Below are positions 26,096-33,968 of a DNA stretch of 64,000 nucleotides, one piece after another. The notes below the pieces were generated by a model that worked only from the letters and a program-made list of their open reading frames with translations, was not told the DNA's origin and made no database searches. The stretch is from Mycolicibacterium sp. CH28 (lineage in GTDB: Bacteria > Actinomycetota > Actinomycetes > Mycobacteriales > Mycobacteriaceae). The number at the start of each line of letters is the position of its first letter. Position 1 is the stretch's first letter. The DNA lies in assembly GCF_004745805.1 (NCBI RefSeq), contig NZ_SRLQ01000021.1, forward strand, positions 28,270 through 92,269, in the 5' to 3' direction. Both the position numbers and the translations under genes were made by a program.

Positions 26096-26980
26096 TCAGC
26101 CGGCGCGGGCAGCGAAGAACTGCCCGCTGGCCTGAGACGCGTCGAACGCGAAGCTGGTCGGGCCGACCATCGCGGCCGGCAACGAGACGTGCCCGGAAGG
26201 CCAGGTGTGGCCACCGCCGTCGATGCTGACGAACACCACCTGTGTGCCGCCGGCACAGCCGGCGGCGCTGACCCGAGTCACGGCGCCGACGGTGTCCTGC
26301 GTCGGTGCCGGGCATTGATCCACCGCGCGCCAACGCTCGGCCATCGCCGGTGCCGCCATGACGTCACTGGGCCCGCCGCGGCCGACCATCGGCCCGCCGT
26401 TGTAGGGCACCACCGGGTCGGCGGTTCCGTGCACCGCGAGCACCGACACCGGCCGCGACGGGGTGCACGGAATTTCTGAGCCCAAGGTCCCCGCCACCGG
26501 TGCGATCGCGGCCACGAGGTCGGCGCGCTCGCAAGCCAGCCGGGTGGCCATGAACGCACCGGCCGACATACCGGTCACGAAGGCGCGGCCGGGCGGAAGA
26601 CCGTAGTCGCGGGTCAGGCGATCGATGAGCGCCGCCAGGAACCCGACGTCGTCGATGCCCTGCCGATCCGGGGTCGAGGCGCCTCGCCCGTCGGCCCAGC
26701 TGAGGTCGATTCCGTCGGGATAAGCCACGACGAAGCCGTGCTGATCGGCCACCGCGTTGTAGTTGGTCACCGCGGCCTGATCGCCCCCGGTTTGTCCGGC
26801 GCCGTGCAGGTTGAGCACCAAGCCCTTCGGGTGACCGGGCGGCACGTGAACGACGTAGGTGCGCGGCAAGCCGCCGAAGGTCACGACGCCAGGTGGGTCG
26901 TCACCGGCCGACGCCGGTGCGGCCAGGACCCCGGCAGCCAGAATCAGGGCGGCGATCAACGCCGTGACGCGCACGCTCAC
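26096..26980 (-). CDS. Secreted PHB-depolymerase / feruloyl-esterase-type hydrolase
   Basis: A 294-residue exported alpha/beta hydrolase. The signal peptide TALIAALILAAGVLAAPASA is followed by LPRTYVVHVPPGHPKGLVLNLHGAG. The nucleophile is in VTGMSAGAFMA, the Asp in VHGTADPVVPY and the His in GGGHTWPSG. It belongs to the esterase family that includes polyhydroxybutyrate depolymerases and mycobacterial LpqC-like enzymes. GTG 26980 gives a normal signal peptide. Confidence 0.85.
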   Translation of the reverse strand: MSVRVTALIAALILAAGVLAAPASAGDDPPGVVTFGGLPRTYVVHVPPGHPKGLVLNLHGAGQTGGDQAAVTNYNAVADQHGFVVAYPDGIDLSWADGRGASTPDRQGIDDVGFLAALIDRLTRDYGLPPGRAFVTGMSAGAFMATRLACERADLVAAIAPVAGTLGSEIPCTPSRPVSVLAVHGTADPVVPYNGGPMVGRGGPSDVMAAPAMAERWRAVDQCPAPTQDTVGAVTRVSAAGCAGGTQVVFVSIDGGGHTWPSGHVSLPAAMVGPTSFAFDASQASGQFFAARAG

Positions 26981-27067
26981 ATCGTCCAGTCTGCACCCCG
27001 GCGGCAGACCGACGATGGCCCATGAAGGCCGGCGACACCGGCCGGCCATCAAGTCGACATGTGGACG

Positions 27068-27838
27068 TCACGCTCGGGCGGCTCGCGGTACGAGCCCGCC
27101 CCCACATCCCGCGGAGATCGCCGGACCCTTGTCCACCACATCGCCCAGCGAGACGGGCTTGGAGGCGGCCTGCAGTTCGGCAACCGGCGGAAGCGACAGC
27201 CGCACCTCGTAGGCGAGGACCCCGGTACCGTCCACCTGACGACACTGCATCCCGACCCGCTCGCCCGCCCGTCCACCGAGTTCGGTTTCGAACCGGGCAC
27301 GCACGGCACTCAGCGATACCCGACCGCCCTCAGCCTTCTGGAACACCGGGTCGAGGATGTTGACGAGCTGTTTGGTGAGGGTCGCCGCGATGCCGAAGTA
27401 ATCCGCCGGTGCCAGCCCGGAGCAGGTGCCGTGCGCGGACCACTCGTGCGGCGCCATGATCGCGACGTCCGACATCATCGACCGCAGGTCGGCCTGCACG
27501 TCCTGGGGAAGGCCCAGCGCGGGAGGACGAGTACCGCTACCGCCGCCGGTCTTCGGCACCCCGCAGAACCGCTGGGTCGATGGTTGGGGCCACAGGCCGT
27601 GCAGAATCAACGTCGACCCCAGATCGGCGACGTGGCCGCTTCGGCAGCCCGGGTTCGACGGCTCGATCTTGCAGAGGCTGGGTCCCCAGGTCACCACGAG
27701 CAGACTCGAATCACTGCTGGGCGCTGCGGTCTCGGACGGAGCGGGCGGGCGATCGACGACCCGCACCGCGACGACGATGGCGGCGATGACGACCGCCACC
27801 ACGACAGCCGACAGCACCGTCCGATGGCTTCGCCGCAT
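27068..27838 (-). CDS. Ribonuclease T2-family protein, membrane-anchored or secreted
   Basis: A 256-residue protein with one N-terminal hydrophobic helix (VVVAVVIAAIVVAV) and an RNase T2 domain outside. Both catalytic segments are intact: CAS I as LILHGLWPQ (His80) and CAS II as PHEWSAHGTCSG (His131, Glu132, His136). Several Cys suggest disulfides. It should cut RNA without metal, giving 2',3'-cyclic phosphate ends outside the cell. This family is uncommon in bacteria; a role in scavenging external RNA is inference. Confidence 0.88.
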   Translation of the reverse strand: MRRSHRTVLSAVVVAVVIAAIVVAVRVVDRPPAPSETAAPSSDSSLLVVTWGPSLCKIEPSNPGCRSGHVADLGSTLILHGLWPQPSTQRFCGVPKTGGGSGTRPPALGLPQDVQADLRSMMSDVAIMAPHEWSAHGTCSGLAPADYFGIAATLTKQLVNILDPVFQKAEGGRVSLSAVRARFETELGGRAGERVGMQCRQVDGTGVLAYEVRLSLPPVAELQAASKPVSLGDVVDKGPAISAGCGGGLVPRAARA

Positions 27839-27893
27839 GCGAGCATTCTCCCCCGCCGGCGCCGCTGCGTGGCCGCCGAGGACAGGGTTCGGC

Positions 27894-28682
27894 TCAGTCG
27901 CCGCCCAGGCCCATCATGTCGGTCACCCCGTGGTCGCGGCCCGCGGTGTAGCCACCGTCGACCGCCAGCGCCTGACCCGACACGAACGACGCATCCGGTG
28001 ACACCAGAAAGGCCGCTACCGCAGCGATCTCCTCCGGGCGTCCCCGGCGACGCAGTGCGTGCTCGCGGGTCACCGCCGCCTTGACATCGGCCATCCCAGG
28101 CAGGGAAAGCACAGAATCCAGCATCGGGGTGTCGATGAAGCCGGGACATATTGCGTTGCAGCGGATTCCACTGGGTCCGTAGTCCACGGCGATGTTCTTT
28201 GTCAGCAACACCACACCGCCCTTGGCCGCGTTGTAGCAGCTGCCGCCGGCGGTACCTTCGAGCCCTTCCACGCTGGCCAGGGTGACGATGGCCCCGCGTT
28301 CCCCGTCGATGCGCTCCTGCCCCAGCATCCGGGTCAGCGCGGCCTTGGTCACCAGGAACGTCGCGGTCAGGTTGATATCGATGACCCGCTGCCACTCCTG
28401 GGCGTCCAGCAGGTGCACCGGGCCGCCGCCTTGGACGCCCGCCGAGTGCACCACTCCGGCCACCCGACCGGGTGCGGCGGCGAACACGGTGGCCACCGCG
28501 GCTTCGTCGGTGACATCGGCGGCGACGTAGGTGAAGCCCGCCACCCCCTCCAGCTCGGGGGCGGGCAACAGATCACAACCGACCACGGTTGCGCCGTCGG
28601 CGAGCAGACGTTGTGCCGTGGCAAGTCCGATGCCTGAGGCGGCGCCCGTCACCACCATGGTCATTCCGTCAAACCGGGCCAT
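27894..28682 (-). CDS. Short-chain dehydrogenase/reductase
   Basis: A 262-residue classical SDR. The cofactor motif VVTGAASGIGLA, the NAD(P)-contact DVTD, Ser in TLASVEG, the catalytic YNAAKGG and the PG motif AICPGFIDTP are all present. The start is fixed at ATG 28682 by AAGGAG. It lies downstream of the D-aminoacylase-type gene on the same strand, with a small ORF and a GTGTTC-A-GAACAC palindrome between. Substrate unknown. Confidence 0.9.
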   Translation of the reverse strand: MARFDGMTMVVTGAASGIGLATAQRLLADGATVVGCDLLPAPELEGVAGFTYVAADVTDEAAVATVFAAAPGRVAGVVHSAGVQGGGPVHLLDAQEWQRVIDINLTATFLVTKAALTRMLGQERIDGERGAIVTLASVEGLEGTAGGSCYNAAKGGVVLLTKNIAVDYGPSGIRCNAICPGFIDTPMLDSVLSLPGMADVKAAVTREHALRRRGRPEEIAAVAAFLVSPDASFVSGQALAVDGGYTAGRDHGVTDMMGLGGD

Positions 28683-28700
28683 GCTCGTATCTCCTTCTGA

Positions 28701-28713
28701 GTGTTCAGAACAC
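28701..28713. promoter_or_regulatory. Palindrome upstream of SDR gene
   Basis: GTGTTC-A-GAACAC, perfect 6-bp arms about one base, 19 bases upstream of the SDR start. It looks like a regulator half-site pair; no binder is known. Confidence 0.4.
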
Positions 28714-28806
28714 GTGGGATTGGGTGAGCAGATCGGCGCAATCGGCAAGGTCGGCGGCGAAGATCTCCGGCTGCTCGATCACGAGCGGTTCGACTCCACC
28801 GGACAT
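28705..28806 (-). CDS. Possible 33-residue peptide between amidohydrolase and SDR genes
   Basis: An ATG-initiated frame of 33 codons (begins MSGGVEPLVIEQPEIFAA) filling most of the gap in an otherwise tight gene pair. It is acidic, with no membrane segment and no recognised family. It starts 9 bases after the amidohydrolase stop, so coupling is possible. Could equally be chance. Confidence 0.3.
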   Translation of the reverse strand: MSGGVEPLVIEQPEIFAADLADCADLLTQSHVF

Positions 28807-28814
28807 CGAGCGGC

Positions 28815-30578
28815 TCAGTGCTTTCCGCGGACCAACCGGCCCGGCCGGGCGCCGGTGTCGACCCCGTCGCGGCGGGTCACCACTCCACTGACGATCGTGG
28901 CGGTATACCCCGAGGCGCCCTGGACCAGCCGATGGCCACCGGCGGGCAGGTCGTAGGCCATCCGCGGCGCGTGCAGGGTGAGCGCATCCATGTCGATGAC
29001 ATTGAGGTCGGCCTTCTTACCCACCTCGATGACACCCCGGTCGGTGAGCCCGAAAAGCTGTGCGGTGTCGTGGGATTGCTTGCGCACGACGTACTCCAGC
29101 GGCAGCGTCTCACCGCGGCGCCGATCGCGGGCCCAGTGGGTGAGCAGGAATGTCGGGTAGGACGCGTCGCAGATCATGCTGCAGTGCGCGCCTCCGTCGG
29201 ACAGCCCCAGCACGCCCGCCGGGTGCGTCATCATCTCCCGAATGGCGTCGTGGTTGCCGTCGGCGTAGTTGAACAACGGCATCATCAGCATCGACCCGGC
29301 ATCGGATTCCAGCATCAGGTCGTACATCACCGCCAGCGGATCCTCACCGCGCTGGCGTGCGATGGCGGCAACCGTGCGGTCAAGGGTCGGCTCGTAGTCC
29401 GGCGGATCGCCGAGGGCATAGAGCCGTTCGGTGGAGTACTGCGCGAACGCGAACATGCCGTCGAAGAGGATGTTGGGGTCCAGCGGGAGATCCTCCTCGG
29501 ACAGGATGGCCGCCCGGACCGCGGGCTCGGTCAGCCGGGCGGCGAGCTCCTCGCGACTACACTCGGCTTTCAGGCGCCGATACGTGGGGCGGTGCGTGAA
29601 GGCATGGTGGCCGGGGAAGCCCAGCAGCATCCCGAACGGGCGCGCCGCCACTTGCGGGTAGAGCCGGCTGCCGGCCTCGTGCGCGGCTGCCGACAAGTCC
29701 AGCTGCTCACGCCACAGGTTGGGGTCGGCGTCGACCTGGATCAGCGCGAAGCTGAGCGAACAGTCGATCTCCTCACCCAGCCGACGCATCCATTCCAGCT
29801 CCTTCTTGGGGGCCACGATGTCCTCACCGGCGGCCCCTTGGGGCGCGAGCTCGAAGACCGCGCCGCCACCGGCGACCAGGGCTCGGCCGAGGGCGAACAA
29901 CTCGTCCTCGGCGGCGAAGGTGCCGGGCACGGGCTCACCGTCCATGGCGCGGTGAGCCAGAGTGCGCGAGGAGGAGAATCCCAGCGCGCCGGCCTCGACC
30001 GCTTCCTGGACCAGCCGACTCATCAGGGCGATGTCCTCGGCGGTGGCCGGTTCATTGCGGGCGCCGCGCTCCCCCATCGCGTACGCCCGCACGGTGCCGT
30101 GCGCGACCTGGCTTCCGAAATCGACTGCCAGCTGCCGCTTCTCGATGACGTCGAGGTACTCGGCGTAGCTTTCCCAGCCCCAGGTGATGCCTTCCGAGAG
30201 CGCCGTGCCCGGGATGTCCTCGACGCCCTCCATCAGCTCGATGAGCCACTGCTCGGCGCCGGGCCGGACCGGGGCAAACCCCACACCGCAGTTACCTGCG
30301 ACCACCGTTGTGACGCCGTGGCTGGTAGACGGCTCGAGGACGTCGTCCCAGCTGACCTGACCGTCGTAGTGGGTGTGAATGTCGACGAAGCCCGGCGCGA
30401 CGATCTTGCCGGTCGCGTCGATGGTCTCGGCCGCCTCACCCGGCAGGTGCGGGTCACGGGGACCACGGCGATGGATCTCGACGATCTTGCCGTCCTTGAC
30501 CGCTACGTCGGCGTGGAAACGCTGCGCGCCCGTCCCGTCGACCACAGTGCCACCGGTGATTTTGAGGTCGAACACCAT
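28815..30578 (-). CDS. N-acyl-D-amino-acid deacylase-type amidohydrolase
   Basis: A 587-residue metal-dependent amidohydrolase. The small beta domain (DLKITGGTVVDGTG) is followed by the metal-binding VDIHTHYDGQ, then VAGNCGVGFAP. Late in the chain come the Asp of GLSDGGAH and the KKADLNVIDMD tail. The family removes acyl groups from D-amino acids or acts on related amides. M. tuberculosis has a similar gene (Rv2913c) beside a TetR gene, as here. ATG 30578 is preceded by GGGAG. A TGTAAC-ACC-GTTACA operator lies 40 bases upstream. Confidence 0.9.
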   Translation of the reverse strand: MVFDLKITGGTVVDGTGAQRFHADVAVKDGKIVEIHRRGPRDPHLPGEAAETIDATGKIVAPGFVDIHTHYDGQVSWDDVLEPSTSHGVTTVVAGNCGVGFAPVRPGAEQWLIELMEGVEDIPGTALSEGITWGWESYAEYLDVIEKRQLAVDFGSQVAHGTVRAYAMGERGARNEPATAEDIALMSRLVQEAVEAGALGFSSSRTLAHRAMDGEPVPGTFAAEDELFALGRALVAGGGAVFELAPQGAAGEDIVAPKKELEWMRRLGEEIDCSLSFALIQVDADPNLWREQLDLSAAAHEAGSRLYPQVAARPFGMLLGFPGHHAFTHRPTYRRLKAECSREELAARLTEPAVRAAILSEEDLPLDPNILFDGMFAFAQYSTERLYALGDPPDYEPTLDRTVAAIARQRGEDPLAVMYDLMLESDAGSMLMMPLFNYADGNHDAIREMMTHPAGVLGLSDGGAHCSMICDASYPTFLLTHWARDRRRGETLPLEYVVRKQSHDTAQLFGLTDRGVIEVGKKADLNVIDMDALTLHAPRMAYDLPAGGHRLVQGASGYTATIVSGVVTRRDGVDTGARPGRLVRGKH

Positions 30579-30617
30579 GTCTCCCTAAGGTGTGATGCAT
30601 ACCACTACACTGAGCAA

Positions 30618-30632
30618 TGTAACACCGTTACA
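30618..30632. promoter_or_regulatory. Operator between D-aminoacylase and TetR genes
   Basis: Perfect inverted repeat TGTAAC-ACC-GTTACA in the 112-base divergent intergenic region. The location between a TetR gene and the genes it faces is the classic arrangement for autoregulation plus control of the divergent operon. Confidence 0.65.
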
Positions 30633-30690
30633 GGGTGCGTCAAGCCCCTGTCCGACATGCTGAAAGAAGCCTCGTGACCATCGGAGAGCC

Positions 30691-31356
30691 GTGAGCGACC
30701 CCATCGATTCGCCGCGGCCGGCAGGCGACCGCAAGGCGAAGGCCGTCGATGCGCAGACCATCCTCGACACCGCGGCCGACTTGATCGAAAGCGTTGGGGT
30801 GAGCGGTTTCTCGATGCGGGGCCTGGCCGACGAACTGGGCGTCGCGGTGACTTCGATCTACTGGCACGTCGGAGGCCGCGACAAACTGTTCGACAGCCTC
30901 GTCGATCAGCTGCTGTGCCAGATGGCGAACCTGCCCGTCGACGGCGAGGACGCCATCGAGCGCATCCGATCGCTGGCCCGCGCCCAGCGCCGCGTCCTCA
31001 TCGACCGCCAGCACCTGCTGGCCATCGCACACGAACGGGACCGCACAGCCGCCCTGTTCCTGCCCGTCCAGCAGGCACTCGCGGAGTTGCTGGCCGATCT
31101 GGGTATGACCGGCGCCAAGGCCGCACTCGTTCTTCGAGCCTTGCAGGTGCACGTCATCTCTTCGGCGATCATGCAGTTCTCCGCGATCCGCGGCGCCCAT
31201 CACCGGCACGAAGAGGACCCATCGTTGTGGGACGACAGCGTGCCCGACCGTGAGCTGGTCGAGGCGCTGAAGGCCCCCACCGACTACGACGCGGTGTTCG
31301 AGTACGGGCTGGACGGCCTGGTCGCACCGCTGCGACGGAGCGAGCAACCCGGCTGA
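30691..31356 (+). CDS. TetR-family transcriptional regulator
   Basis: A 221-residue repressor. The helix-turn-helix (MRGLADELGVAVTSIYWHV) is followed by a TetR_C-like ligand domain rich in Leu and His. GTG 30691 follows a GGAG site. It faces the D-aminoacylase gene, and the TGTAAC/GTTACA operator lies between them, so it most likely represses that operon until a ligand, perhaps the acylase substrate, is bound. Confidence 0.9.
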   Translation: MSDPIDSPRPAGDRKAKAVDAQTILDTAADLIESVGVSGFSMRGLADELGVAVTSIYWHVGGRDKLFDSLVDQLLCQMANLPVDGEDAIERIRSLARAQRRVLIDRQHLLAIAHERDRTAALFLPVQQALAELLADLGMTGAKAALVLRALQVHVISSAIMQFSAIRGAHHRHEEDPSLWDDSVPDRELVEALKAPTDYDAVFEYGLDGLVAPLRRSEQPG

Positions 31357-31496
31357 TCGCCCCGCGATGATGGTTGCGACACGGTCACGGATGCATACCT
31401 TTCGATACACCACTGGTCACAAAAGACACACGGATCCCTATCGTCACAGTGGTTAGCTGACGTCACTGCGACGTCCCGCCTCCCGAAAGGTGTGTC

Positions 31497-32909
31497 GTGT
31501 CGCCGCGCACTCGCATCCCCTCGCTCACGGTGGCGTCGGCGCTTGCGCTCGGGCTCTGCGTCGCGACCAGTGTCGCAGCACCGGCGTCGGCCGAACCCTG
31601 CGAAGGTGCTGCCGCGCAGGCACAGCCGCTGCCGAACCAGGCCTTCCAGATCCCGAAGCCGTCGGCGATCGCTCCCTTCGACCGGCCGATCGGCCACAAG
31701 CCCGTCGGTGCGAATGACCAAGCGCCACTACCGAAACTCGGCGAACTCATCAAGGCGCTGATCCCGAACTCCGGCCAGGTGCAGAAGCAGGCCGCGGTCG
31801 TTCCGTCACCCAAACCCGTTACCGGTACCGGTACCGGCCAACCACCGGCCGCGGCCCAGCCGGCACCGGCGGCGGCAACCGGTCCCCCGTCCACCGCGCC
31901 ACCGGGGACCTCCCTCGTCGGCTGGGTGACAGGACCGGACAGCCCGAACCAGACCATCCAGCGTTTCGCCATCACCGGCACCGATCTCGGAATCATGTGG
32001 GACAACGGCGATCCCAACAATCGCCAGGTGCTCATGGCCTTCGGTGACACCAACGGCTACTGCCAGATCCCCGGCAAGCAGTGGCGCTACAACACGCTGA
32101 TGCGCACCACCGACGGCGCGCTGACCAACACCATCGCCGTGCCCGACGGCGTCGTCGGCAACAAGTACTCCGGGGCGCCGGTCTGGAAGGCGGGCATCGC
32201 CAAACAGGTCATCAACAGCATCAACACGGCGCCGGAGGAAACCGGCATCATCCCCACCGCCGGTGTGGCCGTCGGGCAGCAGCAGTTCGTGAACTTCATG
32301 TCCATCAAGAGCTGGGACAACAACGGCGCGTGGACCACGAACTACTCGGCCATCGCGGTCTCCGGGGACAACGGCGAGACGTGGGGTGTCTACCCCGGCA
32401 CCATCCGCACGCCGGAGGCCGGCAACGAGAAGTTCCAGATGGGCGCGTTCCTCAAGCCCGGTCCCGGTGACCCGTACCTGTACTCATTCGGCACCCCCAA
32501 CGGGCGTGGCGGATCGGCCTACGTCGCCCGGGTCAATCCGGCGTTCGTCCCGGACCTCACGAAGTACGAGTACTGGAACTCCGACTCGAACTCCTGGGTG
32601 CCCGGCAATCCGGCGGCCGCAACGCCGGTCATCCCGGGCCCGGTCGGCGAGATGTCGGGGCAATTCAACAGCTACCTCAAGCAGTACTTGGTGCTGTACT
32701 GCAACGGCAACAACGACGTGGTGATGCGGACGGCGCCGGCACCGCAGGGGCCGTGGGGTCCCGAGCAGATGCTGGTGTCCTCGATGCAGATCCCCGGCGG
32801 CATCTACGCGCCGTTCCTGCATCCGTGGTCGACGGGCCGCGAGTTGTACTACAACCTGTCGCTGTGGTCGGCCTACAACGTGATGCTGATGCATACCGTG
32901 TTGCCCTGA
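31497..32909 (+). CDS. Secreted DUF4185-domain protein (GH183-like)
   Basis: A 470-residue exported protein. A signal peptide (VASALALGLCVATSVAAPASA) is followed by a Pro/Ala-rich linker of about 100 residues with a TGTGT run. From about residue 130 comes a five-bladed-propeller-type DUF4185 domain (LMAFGDTNGYC, NKYSGAPVWKAG, GGIYAPFLHPW). DUF4185 proteins have been linked to endo-D-arabinanase activity (family GH183), so a role in trimming arabinan of the mycobacterial wall is plausible but untested here. GTG 31497 follows AAAGG. Confidence 0.8.
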   Translation: MSPRTRIPSLTVASALALGLCVATSVAAPASAEPCEGAAAQAQPLPNQAFQIPKPSAIAPFDRPIGHKPVGANDQAPLPKLGELIKALIPNSGQVQKQAAVVPSPKPVTGTGTGQPPAAAQPAPAAATGPPSTAPPGTSLVGWVTGPDSPNQTIQRFAITGTDLGIMWDNGDPNNRQVLMAFGDTNGYCQIPGKQWRYNTLMRTTDGALTNTIAVPDGVVGNKYSGAPVWKAGIAKQVINSINTAPEETGIIPTAGVAVGQQQFVNFMSIKSWDNNGAWTTNYSAIAVSGDNGETWGVYPGTIRTPEAGNEKFQMGAFLKPGPGDPYLYSFGTPNGRGGSAYVARVNPAFVPDLTKYEYWNSDSNSWVPGNPAAATPVIPGPVGEMSGQFNSYLKQYLVLYCNGNNDVVMRTAPAPQGPWGPEQMLVSSMQIPGGIYAPFLHPWSTGRELYYNLSLWSAYNVMLMHTVLP

Positions 32910-32955
32910 CGTGCATCTTCTCACCTATATGTCCTGGTGATGGGACACTCAATCC

Positions 32956-33783
32956 ATGGATCACAGCGACCCGCGTGTCGAGGACTCGATCCCGACCGAC
33001 GTCCTGGATGAAGCTGTCACCGAGCAGGCGGCCGAGGTCGTCGTCGAAGCCGCGTCTCGCAACACGATGTCCGCGTCGGCGCTCGCTCAGATGCTGGTCG
33101 ACGCCGGACGCAGTATCACCGACGAAGACGACCTGCTGACTCTGTTGCACCAGGTCGCGGCGATCGCGCAGGAAGCCATAGACGGTGCCGACAGCACGGG
33201 TATCACCATCGACCTCGGCGGCCTGACCTACACCGCAGTTCACACCGACGAGCTCACCCTGCGCATCGACAGTGAGCAGTACGAGGTCGCCGAGGGACCC
33301 TGCCTGCACGCCTCCCGCAACCGGGCCACCGTGCTGCTGGATTCAGAAGACGCCATGTCCCGCTGGCCAGGCTTCGCCGTGGCGGCCCGCAATGAGGGGA
33401 TCAACAGCTTCCTGGCCGCGCCGTTGTTCACGGCCGAGCTGACGCTGGGATCGTTCAACCTGTACGGACGCGCATTTCACGCCTTCGACAGCCTCGACGC
33501 CGAGATCCTGGACCTACTCACCACCGCGGTCTCACGGGCGATCGGCGATTTCGCCCGCTTCAAGACCGCCCGCGACACCGCCGAGTCGATCCAGCGGGTG
33601 CTGCAGTCGCGGGCCCCGATCGAACAGGCCAAGGGGGTGCTGATGGCCATGCACGGCATCGACGCCGACGCCGCCTTCGACGTGCTGCGCCGTCAGAGCC
33701 AACAGACGAACGTCCCCGTTCGGGTCCTCGCCGTCCAGTTCCTCGACCAGGTCAGCGGCGGCAACGGCCAGCAGCACAACTGA
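32956..33783 (+). CDS. GAF-ANTAR antiterminator-type regulator
   Basis: A 275-residue cytoplasmic regulator. A GAF domain spans about residues 50-200 (LLHQVAAIAQEAIDGADSTG, EGPCLHASR, AAPLFTAELTLGSFNLY). A C-terminal ANTAR domain follows (IEQAKGVLMAMHGIDADAAFDVLRRQS), which in this family binds dual-hairpin RNA and prevents transcription termination. Its targets are not visible here. ATG 32956 comes after a weak site. Single gene, ahead of the sulfatase operon. Confidence 0.9.
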   Translation: MDHSDPRVEDSIPTDVLDEAVTEQAAEVVVEAASRNTMSASALAQMLVDAGRSITDEDDLLTLLHQVAAIAQEAIDGADSTGITIDLGGLTYTAVHTDELTLRIDSEQYEVAEGPCLHASRNRATVLLDSEDAMSRWPGFAVAARNEGINSFLAAPLFTAELTLGSFNLYGRAFHAFDSLDAEILDLLTTAVSRAIGDFARFKTARDTAESIQRVLQSRAPIEQAKGVLMAMHGIDADAAFDVLRRQSQQTNVPVRVLAVQFLDQVSGGNGQQHN

Positions 33784-33968
33784 CCCGCTGATGTGGGCGG
33801 GGTGATCGGCCGTTGGAGCACTTTCGATGACGACGGCGTCCCCACGCGTCGACGGGCCGGCGCTGAACTCTTGATGAGAAGGCGTGTATAACGCGGATTG
33901 AGGTGCCGCGTTGGCCTAATGTCCGACAGGCACGGTCGGGAACACGAGCCGGAAGCGAGGGGCAGCTC

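Noticed and set aside
28818..30677. 619-codon frame antisense to the D-aminoacylase-type gene
   Set aside because: Mirror frame of a GC-rich gene with no domain and no ribosome-binding site; the opposite strand is a clear amidohydrolase.
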